Assembly: GCA_035762175.1 (NCBI GenBank)
Contig: DASTPP010000370.1
Location: 1 to 16,600, forward strand
DNA: 16,600 nucleotides
Source of the DNA: DASTPP01 sp035762175
GTDB taxonomy: Bacteria; Myxococcota_A; Polyangia; Polyangiales; Polyangiaceae
Reading direction: 5' to 3'
Part shown: piece by piece, positions 6,668 through 14,866 of the stretch
How positions within the stretch are numbered: the first letter of the stretch is position 1
Layout of the letters: each line of letters starts with the position of its first letter
Notes under the pieces: model-generated
Seen by the model: only the letters and a program-made list of their open reading frames with translations
The model's database searches: none
Told to the model about the DNA's origin: nothing
Program-made: the position numbers and the translations under genes

Positions 6668-6673
6668 GGGAGG
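6668..6673 (+). promoter_or_regulatory. Shine-Dalgarno sequence of the M36 gene
   Basis: GGGAGG lies 9 nt before the ATG at 6683 and fixes that start. Confidence 0.75.
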
Positions 6674-6682
6674 ATCGTAGCC

Positions 6683-9313
6683 ATGACGATTTCACGACCG
6701 AGATATGTCTGGATCGCGCGCACGCTGCGTTTGTCCGCGCTCGCTGCCGTCGTCAGCTGCGCCAGTGAGCCCCTCGACGTGGGTACCAATCACGACGACG
6801 AAGGGCGCGTGCAGCTGGGTGCGAGCAGCCTCGAGCACCGGAACTTCGACGCCCGAGAGCTCTACAACGCTCAGACGAGCCTCGGCGACAGCAAGGTGAC
6901 GCCGCGCCTGGTCGGTCGGTTGGCCGCGCCCGACGTCGCCGCGACGTTCGACGAGGCGACCGGCGCGACGCGCACGCTGCAATCAAGAATCGGCTTTCTC
7001 ACCGAGGCCCGGTCGGGGAGCGCCCAGTCGATCGCCCTGGACTTCGCCCGCGCGAACACGGACGCGCTCGGCCTGGTCGACGCGGACCTCGCCGGAATGG
7101 AGGTGACCGACGTCGTCTACTCGGCCGTGACCGGGACGACCCACATCTACTATCGGCAGCGCCACCTCGGCTTGCCGGTCTACAACGCGCAGCTGCAGTT
7201 CAATGTCCAGAGAGACGGGCGCATCCTGAGTATCAATAACGCGTTCGTCCCGAACATCGGCGCCGCGGCGAGGTCGACCGCGCCGGCGTTGAGCGCGGCC
7301 GAGGCCGTGGAGCACGCCGCCGCCAACCTGAGCGTCGGGCTGACCACGCGCCCCCAGGCGCGCTCGGCCGCGACGGCGGGCGTCGAGCAGCGGACCCTCG
7401 TCGACGCCCCGGAGCTGTCGCGGGCGGTCGTGGACGCGCAGCTGATGTGGGTCCCCGTCAACGCGGCGGAAGTCGCGCTGGTGTGGCGCTTCCAGATCGA
7501 AACCCTCGACGGCAACCACCACTTTGACTACACGGTCGACGCGAACACGGGCAAGGTTTGGACCCGCTTCGACTGGACGGCCTCCGACAGCTACCGCGCC
7601 TACGAAGAGCCGGTGGAGAGCGCCAACCACTCCAACCCGGCCCAGCCGTCCGACGGGCGGGTGGTGATCAGCAACCCGGCCGACCCGACGGCCTCGCCGA
7701 ACGGCTGGCATAACGACGGGACCACCGCGTTCCTCATTCATCGCGGCAACAACGTGCACGCCTACGACGACCGGGACGCCAACAACGCCCCGCCGGCGAC
7801 GCAGCCGGCCTGCTCCGCGTCACGCGACTGCAACTTCCCGCTGAACCTGGCCAACGCGCCGTCCACGTACACGCCGGCGGCCCTGACCAACCTGTTCTAC
7901 TGGAACAACATCATCCACGACGTGACGTACCAGTACGGCTTCGACGAGGCCGGCGGTAACTTCCAGGTCAGCAACTTCGGTCGAGGCGGCGCGGGCAACG
8001 ACGCGGTTCGCGCCGAGGGGCAGGACGGGGGGGGCACCAACAACGCCAACTTCTCGACGCCGCCGGACGGCTCGGCGCCGCGCATGCAGATGTTCGAGTG
8101 GACGCAGACCAACCCCCGCCGCGACGGCGATTTCGACAACGGCATCATCGTCCACGAGTACGGGCACGGAATCTCGAACCGCCTGATCGGCGGGCCGTCC
8201 AACGTCAGCTGCCTCCAGAACTCGCAGCAAGGTGGCGAGGGGTGGAGCGACTGGTACGCGCTCTGGTTCACGGTCGAGCCGGGCGACGCCGGCACCGACG
8301 CCCGCGGCATCGGGACGTATGCCCTGGGCCAGCCGACCACCGGGGCCGGAATTCGCACCCAGCGTTACAGCACCAACCCCGAGATCAACACGCATACTTA
8401 CGCGAGCATCGCGGGCAAGGCCGTCCCCCACGGCGTCGGCGAGGTGTGGGCGCAGGCGCTCTGGGAGGTCTACTGGGCGCTCGTCGATACGCACGGCTTC
8501 GACCCCAACCTGAACAACGCGCTCGGCACCGCCGGCAATCAGCGAGCGATGCTCTACGTCACCGAGGGCCTCAAGAACACCATCTGCTCGCCGACCTTCG
8601 TCAACGCGCGCGACGGCATCATCGCCGCCGCCGCCGCCGCCCACAACGGCGAGGACGTCTGCCGGCTGTGGGGCGCGTTCGCGGCCTTCGGCCTCGGGAC
8701 CGACGCGGTCAGCGGCGGGCCCAACAGCACGACCCCGACGAACGGGTTCCAGGTTCCGGCCGAGTGCAGCGGCGCCGAGGTGGTGTTCAGCGATGACTTC
8801 GAGCAAGATCGCGGCTGGACGACGAACCCGTCCGGCACCGACACGGCGACCTCCGGCCAGTGGCAGCGCGCCAACCCGGAGGCCACCACGAGCAGCGGCA
8901 CCAAGCAGCAAGGCACCACGACCAGCGGCAACTTCAACCTGGTGACCGGTGCGCTCGCGGGCACCGGCGCCGGTGCGAACGACGTCGACGGCGGCACGAC
9001 CACGATTCAATCGCCGGCGATCGCCATCCCCGCCGGGGGGACCGTCACGCTATCGCTCTCGTTCTACTTCTCGCACCTGAACAACTCGTCGAGCGCGGAC
9101 TTCTTCCGCGTGCAGGTCGTCGGCGCGACCACGGCCACGGTGATCGAAGAGCTCGGCGCCGCCGACGACGACGATGCGGAGTTCGTCAAGCGAACGGTCG
9201 ACATCTCCTCGTTCGCGGGCCAGTCCGTGCGCATCCTGATCTCGACCAGCGACAGTGCGGGCGCCAGCCTCGTCGAGGCCGCGGTCGACGATGTCCTGAT
9301 CCAGCGCCAGTAG
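6683..9313 (+). CDS. Fungalysin-type (M36) metalloprotease, predicted lipoprotein
   Basis: The 876-residue protein is a secreted zinc endopeptidase. It starts with a signal peptide ending AAVVSC, a plausible lipobox with lipidation at C26. Residues about 60-330 form a fungalysin/thermolysin-type propeptide (IYYRQRHLGLPVYNAQLQF; VDANTGKVW). The catalytic domain starts near 350 (NNVHAYDDRDANN), with LFYWNNIIHDVTYQYGF and the zinc motif HEYGH (H491, E492, H495). The third ligand is E519 in GEGWSDW, and GEVWAQALWEVYW follows; this is the M36 arrangement. From about 700 (FSDDFEQDRGW) to the end lies a beta-sandwich-like domain with SLSFYFSH and AAVDDVLIQ, resembling MAM/jelly-roll domains. All catalytic residues are present. 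It probably degrades extracellular proteins for nutrition or predation. It is monocistronic, with dyads upstream. A non-lipidated secreted form is possible if the lipobox is not used. Confidence 0.93.
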   Translation: MTISRPRYVWIARTLRLSALAAVVSCASEPLDVGTNHDDEGRVQLGASSLEHRNFDARELYNAQTSLGDSKVTPRLVGRLAAPDVAATFDEATGATRTLQSRIGFLTEARSGSAQSIALDFARANTDALGLVDADLAGMEVTDVVYSAVTGTTHIYYRQRHLGLPVYNAQLQFNVQRDGRILSINNAFVPNIGAAARSTAPALSAAEAVEHAAANLSVGLTTRPQARSAATAGVEQRTLVDAPELSRAVVDAQLMWVPVNAAEVALVWRFQIETLDGNHHFDYTVDANTGKVWTRFDWTASDSYRAYEEPVESANHSNPAQPSDGRVVISNPADPTASPNGWHNDGTTAFLIHRGNNVHAYDDRDANNAPPATQPACSASRDCNFPLNLANAPSTYTPAALTNLFYWNNIIHDVTYQYGFDEAGGNFQVSNFGRGGAGNDAVRAEGQDGGGTNNANFSTPPDGSAPRMQMFEWTQTNPRRDGDFDNGIIVHEYGHGISNRLIGGPSNVSCLQNSQQGGEGWSDWYALWFTVEPGDAGTDARGIGTYALGQPTTGAGIRTQRYSTNPEINTHTYASIAGKAVPHGVGEVWAQALWEVYWALVDTHGFDPNLNNALGTAGNQRAMLYVTEGLKNTICSPTFVNARDGIIAAAAAAHNGEDVCRLWGAFAAFGLGTDAVSGGPNSTTPTNGFQVPAECSGAEVVFSDDFEQDRGWTTNPSGTDTATSGQWQRANPEATTSSGTKQQGTTTSGNFNLVTGALAGTGAGANDVDGGTTTIQSPAIAIPAGGTVTLSLSFYFSHLNNSSSADFFRVQVVGATTATVIEELGAADDDDAEFVKRTVDISSFAGQSVRILISTSDSAGASLVEAAVDDVLIQRQ

Positions 9314-9351
9314 CGGCCGTCAGGGGGTAATCGAGGAGGCCGCCCCCGCGA

Positions 9352-9435
9352 GCCGCGGCGAAGCGGCCCGGGAGCGGCTCCGCCGTCGGCCCCGGGGCGG
9401 GTGAGCGGGGGCCGGCGTCGCTCGTCGGACGAGCG
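9352..9435. terminator. Palindromes between convergent genes
   Basis: Several dyads lie between the M36 stop (9313) and the stop of the opposite gene (9577): GCCGC-GGCGAA-GCGGC (9352-9367), GGAGC-G-GCTCC (9371-9381), and a 17-bp palindrome, CGCTCGTC-G-GACGAGCG (9419-9435). They may end transcription from both sides, but no T-runs accompany them. The rest of 9314-9576 shows nothing else. Confidence 0.35.
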
Positions 9436-9576
9436 GCCGCCCGGGCCCCGTCGCGACCGCGAGCGCAACGCCGCAGGCCCTCGCGCGCTGCGCGCATCCG
9501 AGGCCTTCCCCGCCCGGGACGCGCCAGGGCGGCGTTCACGCGTCTGGCGCGGCTGGGCCCCGGCCCGACCGAGCGT

Positions 9577-10644
9577 TTACAAGCCCGGCTCGCTGCCGGG
9601 GTCGGCAGGGGCGGGCTCGGCCACCGGCGGGCGCCTGGCCCGGCGCCGGCTGTGCGCGAGCGGCGGCACGATGTCGTCGGCGTCGCCTTCGTACCAGCGC
9701 AGAATGGTGACGACGTGGCGGCACTCTTCATACGCGCGGCGCAAGAGCTCGAACGCCTGGCCCACCCGTGCTCGGGCCTCGCTCGGCTCGCCCGCGCCGT
9801 CGGTGCCCTCGCGATACTGCCCGAGCGCCTCGAGCAGCAGCTCGCCGAGCACGGTCGCGCGCTCGACGTCGGCGGGCGTTAGGGGCGTCTTGGCGACGAG
9901 GGCCGGGCCCGCCCGGCGGAAGAGCACGCCGAGAGACAACAGGTCTTGGGCCGTGTCGAGGTGGCCGGTGCCCCGACGAATGATCGCGACCGCCCCGCCG
10001 TCGAGCAGGCCGAAAGTGACGAGCACCTCGGCGCTGGCGAGCAACCGCTCGCGCAGCGGCCCGGCCTCGCTCACCAGGGCGCGAAGGCGCGTCTGGCCCC
10101 CATCGTAGGGTAGGGCTTGGGCGTAGGCGTGGGCGGCCGCGAGCGCGTAGTCGCGCAGCCGGCCGATCGTCTCGGGTGGGTGCTTGGGATAGTCTTCGAG
10201 GATCTGGTCGCGCAGGGCCAGCAACCGGGGCAGCGTGCCGAGCACCAGCACGACCGCGCTCGGCACGTGCACGTTGATGGGGCGCACGCTCGCGAGGGGC
10301 ACGGCCTTGATCTCGGCTTCGACGCGGGCGTAGGCCGCCGCGCGCTCGGTTGAGCCCCCGTCCGCGAGGACGAGCGTCGCCGCACCCTCGCCCGGGCCGG
10401 CCGGTTCGCCCTCGCCACCTTCGTCGCCGTCACCGCCCTTGGGCGCGCGGCGGGTGGCACCGGCGCCCTTCTTCGGGGCGCGGCCGGCCTTCGGGCGGTC
10501 GCGGGCCTTCGTGGCGGGCTTGGGGGTCGCCTTCGAGAGCTGGTTGGGGGCTTTGGGTTGGGGCGTGGGTTGGGTCGTGGGCTGGTCGGTGGAACGCTTG
10601 GGCTGCAGATGGAGGATGGCTTCGGTATTGGTTCGACGGGTCAT
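9577..10644 (-). CDS. Hypothetical helical protein with disordered basic N-terminus
   Basis: The 355-residue protein starts at the ATG at 10644 (MTRRTNTEAILHLQPKRS). Residues 15-95 are Pro/Thr/Lys/Ala-rich and then Gly/Glu-rich, surely disordered. Residues about 98-330 are helical, with AYARVEAEIKAVPLASVRPI, VVLVLGTLPRLLALRDQI, AIIRRGTGHLDTAQDLLSLG and EECRHVVTILRWYEGDADDI. The R-GTGHLDTA-DL motif and the C-terminal YLRW-EGDAD-like motif recall a family of unknown function that I remember as having many paralogues in Sorangium and Polyangium; that recollection is not verified here. There is no signal peptide or membrane segment. No Shine-Dalgarno sequence is visible. The frame extends upstream to 10800, but that part is Arg-rich and unlikely to be translated. 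Confidence 0.75.
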   Translation of the reverse strand: MTRRTNTEAILHLQPKRSTDQPTTQPTPQPKAPNQLSKATPKPATKARDRPKAGRAPKKGAGATRRAPKGGDGDEGGEGEPAGPGEGAATLVLADGGSTERAAAYARVEAEIKAVPLASVRPINVHVPSAVVLVLGTLPRLLALRDQILEDYPKHPPETIGRLRDYALAAAHAYAQALPYDGGQTRLRALVSEAGPLRERLLASAEVLVTFGLLDGGAVAIIRRGTGHLDTAQDLLSLGVLFRRAGPALVAKTPLTPADVERATVLGELLLEALGQYREGTDGAGEPSEARARVGQAFELLRRAYEECRHVVTILRWYEGDADDIVPPLAHSRRRARRPPVAEPAPADPGSEPGL

Positions 10645-10753
10645 GGGACTGGTTCGGGGCACGAAAGGCCCCTGGGCCGCCCAACCCCCCCGCCCGCAAT
10701 TTGGCCGGGTTCGTGACGACTTACCTTCCTGCTCGGCCAGGCCCCGGGGCCGG

Positions 10754-10822
10754 TTGCGTGTTTTTTTCACGACCCCCCGCCGACGCGTCCTGCCCCGCAC
10801 GGGGGGCGTTCGGGGCCCCGAA
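10754..10822. terminator. Hairpin and 14-bp palindrome between two minus-strand genes
   Basis: TTCGGGGCCCCGAA (10809-10822) is a perfect palindrome 24 bp after the stop of the gene ending at 10846. Further on, CGTG-T7-CACG forms a short stem whose loop is a T-run on the plus strand. Either could end transcription or be a protein site. Low certainty. Confidence 0.3.
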
Positions 10823-10845
10823 AGGCGGTCGCTCGGCGGGCGCCT

Positions 10846-11433
10846 TCAGGCGCTGCCGTAGATGCCGGCGTAGCCTTCAAGAAAGTCGGGCCTCCGCGTG
10901 AGCTCGCGCCCGGTCGCCGCCTCGAGCTCGACCTCGAACCAACCGCCTGGAGGGTCCATCTCGGCGTTTAGGTAGAGCTTCGGGCCCTTGGCGGTGCGCC
11001 AGACGATGCCGTCGACGGCGAGGTCGCGCGCCCGCCAGCGGGTTCGGAGGTCGGGCCCGACGGCGTAGGCGTGCCGCCAGCCGAGCACGTAGAGCGCCTC
11101 GGCGCGGACGCCGGGCTCGCCGGCGTCGAGGGCGAGGTGGCCGAAGTGGTCGGGCACGTCGAGGCTGCCGCGCGGCTCGCCGTCGGCGGTGCCCAAGAAG
11201 TGGGCGGTCGCGCCGCCCCCGATCGCGACGACGCCGGCGCCCGGCCAGACGCACTCTTCGCGGAACGGCACCGGCGCGTGCTTGCCCCAGTGCACGAGGG
11301 CCTGCCAGCGCGGGGTGCCGGCTTCGGTCACCACGTACGCGTCGTGAAAGTCGTCGGGGCGGGCGCCGCCGACGAGGGCGCGTAGGGCCAGCGAGGGCAG
11401 GGGGGCGAGGGCCCTCGTGATTTGCCAGGTCAT
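10846..11433 (-). CDS. Hypothetical protein
   Basis: I do not recognise this 195-residue protein. It has a balanced, folded-looking composition rich in Trp, Gly and Val: RWQALVHWGKHAPVPFREEC, GAGVVAIGGGATAHFLGT, FGHLALDAGEPGVRAEALYV, KLYLNAEMDPPGGWFEVELE, and a C-terminal RRPDFLEGYAGIYGSA. The pattern of short strands and turns suggests a mostly beta, cytoplasmic protein. The ATG at 11433 (MTWQITRAL) is preferred over the in-frame GTG at 11442, because TGCTAGCTT ends 9 nt before the ATG and the GTG would fall at the expected transcription start. No Shine-Dalgarno sequence is present. It lies about 200 bp upstream of the 9577-10644 gene on the same strand, with a palindrome between them, so co-transcription is doubtful. 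Confidence 0.65.
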   Translation of the reverse strand: MTWQITRALAPLPSLALRALVGGARPDDFHDAYVVTEAGTPRWQALVHWGKHAPVPFREECVWPGAGVVAIGGGATAHFLGTADGEPRGSLDVPDHFGHLALDAGEPGVRAEALYVLGWRHAYAVGPDLRTRWRARDLAVDGIVWRTAKGPKLYLNAEMDPPGGWFEVELEAATGRELTRRPDFLEGYAGIYGSA

Positions 11434-11442
11434 CGCCAGCAC

Positions 11443-11451
11443 AAGCTAGCA
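11443..11451 (-). promoter_or_regulatory. Putative -10 element before the gene at 11433
   Basis: On the minus strand this reads TGCTAGCTT; TAGCTT fits TAnnnT and lies 9 nt before the ATG. It has the same GCTA core as at 1229, 3121 and 14867. Confidence 0.35.
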
Positions 11452-11551
11452 GCGGGGCGCGGCCTCCGCCCCGTCGGGGCGAAAAAAGGGCCGCGGGCGA
11501 AGGGCGCTTCGGGCCGCAGCGAGGCCGAAAAGCCCTGGGGGGGCGCCGTAA

Positions 11552-11743
11552 AGAATCTTTGCGAAGTTCTTCGCCTTCGAGGCTCAGCCCGCCCAAGAGC
11601 TATTCGACGAGCCGGCGCAACGGCCCCTCGCGGCGATTCGCAGCCCCGCGCCTCGGGGCAAGCGACCGAAGCCGGACGCGCCGATGGCGCTCGCGGTGCT
11701 GCCGCAGACGGCCGCGCGCCGCTCGGACGACGAGGGGTTTTAG
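11552..11743 (+). pseudogene. Short open frame with coding bias but no start; possible gene remnant
   Basis: After an in-frame TAA (11549-11551) a frame of 63 codons runs to TAG at 11741. It reads FAKFFAFEAQPAQELFDEPA, then AIRSPAPRGKRPKPDAPMAL, then LPQTAARRSDDEGF. Nearly every third base is G or C, and the composition is protein-like, unlike the flanking frames. The first ATG comes only at about codon 42, with no ribosome binding site, so this may be the 3' remnant of a lost gene. I do not recognise the family. A chance open frame in GC-rich DNA is the alternative. Confidence 0.3.
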
Positions 11744-11890
11744 CCGCCGCGCTCACCGGCCCGCACGGTTTGCGAGCGTCGGCACGGCCATGCTACCGGC
11801 GCCACGCGGGCAGTGACGCTCAACCCACCATGGGGAAGGCGTGTCGCTGCCGCCCCTCCCCGTTTGCCCTTGCGCTTCCTTCCGCGTGCC

Positions 11891-12253
11891 ATGAATCATC
11901 ATAGCTCTTTCGCCTACGGCGGCGAGGGGTGTCCTTTGCCCGACGCCGAGGCCGCCGGCGGCGCGGCAGCGAACGACCCCGCGTGCGACGCTGGCGGGGC
12001 CACGAACCACGTGACCTCGCGCGTGGCGGAAAGCGGGCGTTGGGGCCTGACGGGCGGGCAAAAAAACGCTTATTGCCGTGCTGACGCGCCCGCCGACCGC
12101 CATGGCGAGCTCGAGATCCGGGCGGTCCTCACGTTGCAACCGTCGGCCTCCCGCGACGGCGCCTCGGTCCGTCTGGCCTGCGAATGGTTTGCCAGGGTCA
12201 ACAACTACGACGCCGAGCGGCCTGGCGCGCCCGAGATCGACGTCGCGCCCTGA
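11891..12253 (+). CDS. Doubtful small hypothetical protein
   Basis: This is a 120-residue frame starting MNHHSSFAYGGEGC and ending ARVNNYDAERPGAPEIDVAP. Third-position GC is high from about codon 8 onward, and the second half (HGELEIRAVLTLQPSASRDG) looks protein-like. Against it: no ribosome binding site, no recognisable motif, and an equally long frame on the opposite strand (11753-12304). The frame also extends upstream to a GTG at 11813. It lies in the gene-poorest part of the window. Confidence 0.3.
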   Translation: MNHHSSFAYGGEGCPLPDAEAAGGAAANDPACDAGGATNHVTSRVAESGRWGLTGGQKNAYCRADAPADRHGELEIRAVLTLQPSASRDGASVRLACEWFARVNNYDAERPGAPEIDVAP

Positions 12254-12897
12254 CCCCCCCTTGCCACGAGGTGAGCTGGCACGGTGGTTGGCCCTCGGCC
12301 CCATGCTGGCTCAGGAGCCGATGGACGCTAGAGCAGTTGTCAGGTTTGTGGCGCTTGCCGTCTGGTAGCCCGAACTCGCCCTCCCGGGCTCGAATCGTAG
12401 GGGCCGAGCCTTCAGGCGGGCGCAGCGAGCTTGAGGCGCTCTCCTGCGCGCGGGCGCGAACGCGAGAACGGCCGCGGCCGCACTCCTTCGTCGGAGCGTG
12501 CCAGTGTTGAGTATGATGGATATTGGCGCAGCTAGGTAAATGCTCGCGTGTTCACCGGCAGACTATTTTGCCCCAGCGTGGCCCCCGCGTCGGCCACGCG
12601 TCGCTCGCGCCTGAGGTCTGCCAGATCGGTGGGTGCGCCCGACCGCCGTGGGGTTCGCGTTCGCTCGGGTGACGGGGCGCGGGCGCGTCCCTTGCACGGC
12701 CGCTTGCCAGCGGGCGCGGCCGGCGAGCTGCGATGTGCCGGGCGGCCCCGAACTTGTCAACCAGCTTCACTACTCCGGTTTGCCCTCGCGCCTACTCGGC
12801 CGAGCGAAGCGCAAGGCCACCCCTCCCGTCGTGACGAACCGCGGCGGGTGCTGCGACGGGGCGGGCGCGAGGGCGAATCAACCAAGGCCCGACCGCG
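12254..12897. other. Gene-free stretch with one hairpin
   Basis: No convincing gene was seen. A perfect inverted repeat, GCGTGGCC-N8-GGCCACGC, lies at 12576-12599. Just before it, at about 12505-12545, is a short AT-richer patch containing GCTAGGTAAATG that could hold a promoter, although the next gene starts 360 bp further on. The long plus-strand frame beginning at 12633 is a shadow frame running through the next two genes. Confidence 0.45.
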
Positions 12898-13659
12898 ATG
12901 GCCCTCCTGGCTTGCCTGGCCCCAACCGCACGCCGCCCGCTCCCCCGTCGGGGCGCGCCTCGGCCGTGCCTTGGGCTCGCCCTGGTGGCGGCGCTCGCGG
13001 GGGGGAGCGCGTGCGATTCGGTGCTCGGCATCGAAGAGCTGAGGTCGCCGGCGGGCGAGTCGGGGGGCGAGGGCGGGTCGGAGGCCGAGCCTTCGGGGGT
13101 CGAGGGCGGCGGGGTGGTCGGCGGCGCCGGCAGGGCGGGGGGCGGCGGGTCGGGGCCGGCGGGCGGCCAGGGCGGCGGGGGCGTTCCGGGGGCGGGGGGC
13201 GCGGGGGGCAAGGGCGGGGGCGGCCCGGCCTGCCAGGAGAAGAAGGACGAGTTCGAGCCCAACGACAAGGCGGCGGCGGCCAAGCGCTTCGACGACTTCG
13301 ACACGTGCAGTCCGGCGAGGTCGGTGTCCCTGACGATGGGCGGCACGGCCGACTGGTTCGCGTTCTCGGCGGAGCGCACCCCCTGGGGGGGCATCTTCTG
13401 CGAAGCGATCGAGGCGAAGGCGACGGTGCAGTCGACGGTGCCGGCGCGCGTTTGCTACTACCTCAAGCCGGGGTCGAAGGTCTCGTGCCCGGCGGGCACC
13501 GAGTTCGGCGACGACCCGGTGCCGCCGGGCTACGAGGGCTGCTGCGGCAGCAACGCGACGCGGGTGACCTTCGGCGGGGCCGACGCCGAGGTGCTCTTGG
13601 TGGTCGCGCCGGCGTCGGCGGGCGCGTGCTTTCCGTATACGCTCTCGTATCAGTATTGA
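12898..13659 (+). CDS. Gly-rich linker lipoprotein, myxobacterial type
   Basis: The 253-residue protein has a basic signal peptide with a hydrophobic core (LGLALVAALAGGSAC) and a likely lipidated C39, followed by DSVLGIEEL. The C-x-x-x-LGI start after the lipid Cys is common in lipoproteins of Sorangium-like bacteria. Residues about 50-112 are a Gly/Ala/Ser linker. Residues 113-253 are a Cys-containing exported domain (DEFEPNDKAAAAKRF, then a GGTADWFAFSAE segment). The EPND start and the DWF-F pattern resemble bacterial pre-peptidase C-terminal (PPC-like) domains, a tentative match. The start at 12898 gives a long n-region and lacks a strong ribosome binding site, so it is not certain. The gene ends 86 bp before the convergent ychF stop. 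It shares the lipid-anchor plus glycine-stalk design with the RCC1 protein at 3342. Function unknown; outer-envelope display is likely. Confidence 0.8.
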   Translation: MALLACLAPTARRPLPRRGAPRPCLGLALVAALAGGSACDSVLGIEELRSPAGESGGEGGSEAEPSGVEGGGVVGGAGRAGGGGSGPAGGQGGGGVPGAGGAGGKGGGGPACQEKKDEFEPNDKAAAAKRFDDFDTCSPARSVSLTMGGTADWFAFSAERTPWGGIFCEAIEAKATVQSTVPARVCYYLKPGSKVSCPAGTEFGDDPVPPGYEGCCGSNATRVTFGGADAEVLLVVAPASAGACFPYTLSYQY

Positions 13660-13676
13660 GGGGGGGCGCCGGGGCG

Positions 13677-13743
13677 GGGGCGCCGCGGGGCGCGGCCGCC
13701 CCGATCAGCCGCCGTGCCGGGGGCGCCGCGGCGCGGCCGCCCC
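13677..13743. terminator. Duplicated hairpin between convergent genes
   Basis: Each repeat copy has a self-complementary block starting GGGGCG and ending CGCCCC (second copy 13720-13743). It can fold in transcripts of both the lipoprotein gene and ychF, so it could end transcription in both directions. No T-tract follows, so intrinsic termination is uncertain. Confidence 0.4.
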
Positions 13744-13761
13744 GATCAGCCGCCGTGCCGG
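13678..13761. repeat. Tandem duplication covering the ychF stop codon
   Basis: A unit of 41-43 bp occurs twice head to tail (13678-13720 and 13721-13761), differing only by a GG insertion. It includes the last codons and stop of ychF plus a GC hairpin. The outer copy therefore carries a relic of the ychF 3' end downstream of the true stop. Confidence 0.9.
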
Positions 13762-14855
13762 AAGTGCATGACGTCGCCGTCGCGCACGACGTACTCTTTG
13801 CCCTCGATGGCGAGCTTGCCGGCCTCGCGGGCTTTCGCCTCGCTGCCGAGGGCGACGAAGTCTTCCCACCAGATGACCTCGGCCTTGATGAACTTCTTCT
13901 CGAAGTCGGTGTGAATGACGCCGGCGGCCTGGGGGGCGAGCCAGCCCTTGCGAATGGTCCAGGCGCGGACCTCCATCTTGCCGGCGGTGAAGAAGGTTTG
14001 CAGCCCCAGAAGATCGTAGCCCGTGCGGATGACGGCGTGCAGGCCCGGCTCGTTCAGGCCCACGCTGGCGAGGAACTCGGGGCGGTCGGCCGGGTCGAGC
14101 TCGGCGATCTGGGCCTCGATGGCGGCGCAGATGGGCACGATCTTGGCGCCCTCGGCGGCGGCGCGCTCGGCGAGGGCGCGGTAGTGCTTCGACGAGCCCG
14201 GGTCGGCGATGGAGGCTTCGTCGAGGTTGGCGACGTAGAAGGTGGGCTTGGCCGTCAGCAAGAAGAGCTCGGCGACGATGCCCGGGGCGTGCAGATCGTC
14301 GGCGGGCAGCGCGAAGGTGCGGGCGGGGCGGCCCTCGTCGAGGTGCTTGGCGAGCGCCTCGCAGACGCCGACGGCGGACTTCTCGACGGGCGAGTTGCTC
14401 TTGGCCATCTTGCGGGCGCGGTCGAGGCGCTTCTGCACCGTGTCGAGGTCGCGCAGGCAGAGCTCGGTGGTGATGGTCTCGACGTCGGCGGCCGGGTCGA
14501 CGCGGTTCTCGACGTGCACGATGTTCGGGTCTTCGAAGCAGCGCACGACGTGGGCGACGGCGTCGACCTCGCGGATGTGGGCGAGGAACTGGTTGCCGAG
14601 CCCCTCGCCCTTCGACGCCCCCCGCACCAGGCCCGCGATGTCGACGAAGCGGATGGTGGCGGGCACCGTGCGCTCGGGCGCGACGATCTTGGCGAGCGCG
14701 TCGATGCGCGGGTCGGGCACCACCACGATGCCGACGTTCGGCTCGATGGTGCAAAAGGGGTAGTTTGCGCTCTCGGCCTTGGCCGACGAGAGGGCGTTGA
14801 AGAGCGTGCTCTTGCCCACGTTGGGCAGGCCCACGATGCCGCACGAAAAACCCAT
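13746..14855 (-). CDS. ychF: Ribosome-associated ATPase YchF (OLA1 family)
   Basis: The 369-residue protein matches the usual YchF length (about 363). The G1 P-loop is GLPNVGKST (9-17). G3 is DIAGLV (72-77), with a hydrophobic residue where Ras-like GTPases have the catalytic Gln. The base-recognition motif is NLDE (210-213) instead of NKxD, which gives ATP preference in this family. The CFEDPNI and VDPAADVETI segments are characteristic. The C-terminal TGS domain, about 285-367, contains FFTAGKMEVRAWTIRKG, HTDFEKKFIKAEVI and YVVRDGDVMHFR. It binds ribosomes and affects translation and stress response. The ATG at 14855 is chosen because MGFSCGIVGLPNVGKST is the conserved start; the extension to the GTG at 14876 is not conserved-looking. 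There is no Shine-Dalgarno sequence, but GTGCTAGGCC lies 11 nt upstream. The frequent partner pth is not adjacent here. Confidence 0.97.
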   Translation of the reverse strand: MGFSCGIVGLPNVGKSTLFNALSSAKAESANYPFCTIEPNVGIVVVPDPRIDALAKIVAPERTVPATIRFVDIAGLVRGASKGEGLGNQFLAHIREVDAVAHVVRCFEDPNIVHVENRVDPAADVETITTELCLRDLDTVQKRLDRARKMAKSNSPVEKSAVGVCEALAKHLDEGRPARTFALPADDLHAPGIVAELFLLTAKPTFYVANLDEASIADPGSSKHYRALAERAAAEGAKIVPICAAIEAQIAELDPADRPEFLASVGLNEPGLHAVIRTGYDLLGLQTFFTAGKMEVRAWTIRKGWLAPQAAGVIHTDFEKKFIKAEVIWWEDFVALGSEAKAREAGKLAIEGKEYVVRDGDVMHFRHGG

Positions 14856-14866
14856 GGTAGCCGGGG

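Noticed and set aside
7820..9010. 396-codon minus-strand frame
   Set aside because: Antisense to the M36 catalytic and C-terminal domains, which contain the full zinc motif set.
12384..12405. tRNA T-arm-like GGGCTCGAATCG
   Set aside because: The flanking five bases do not pair, and no anticodon or acceptor arm can be assembled.
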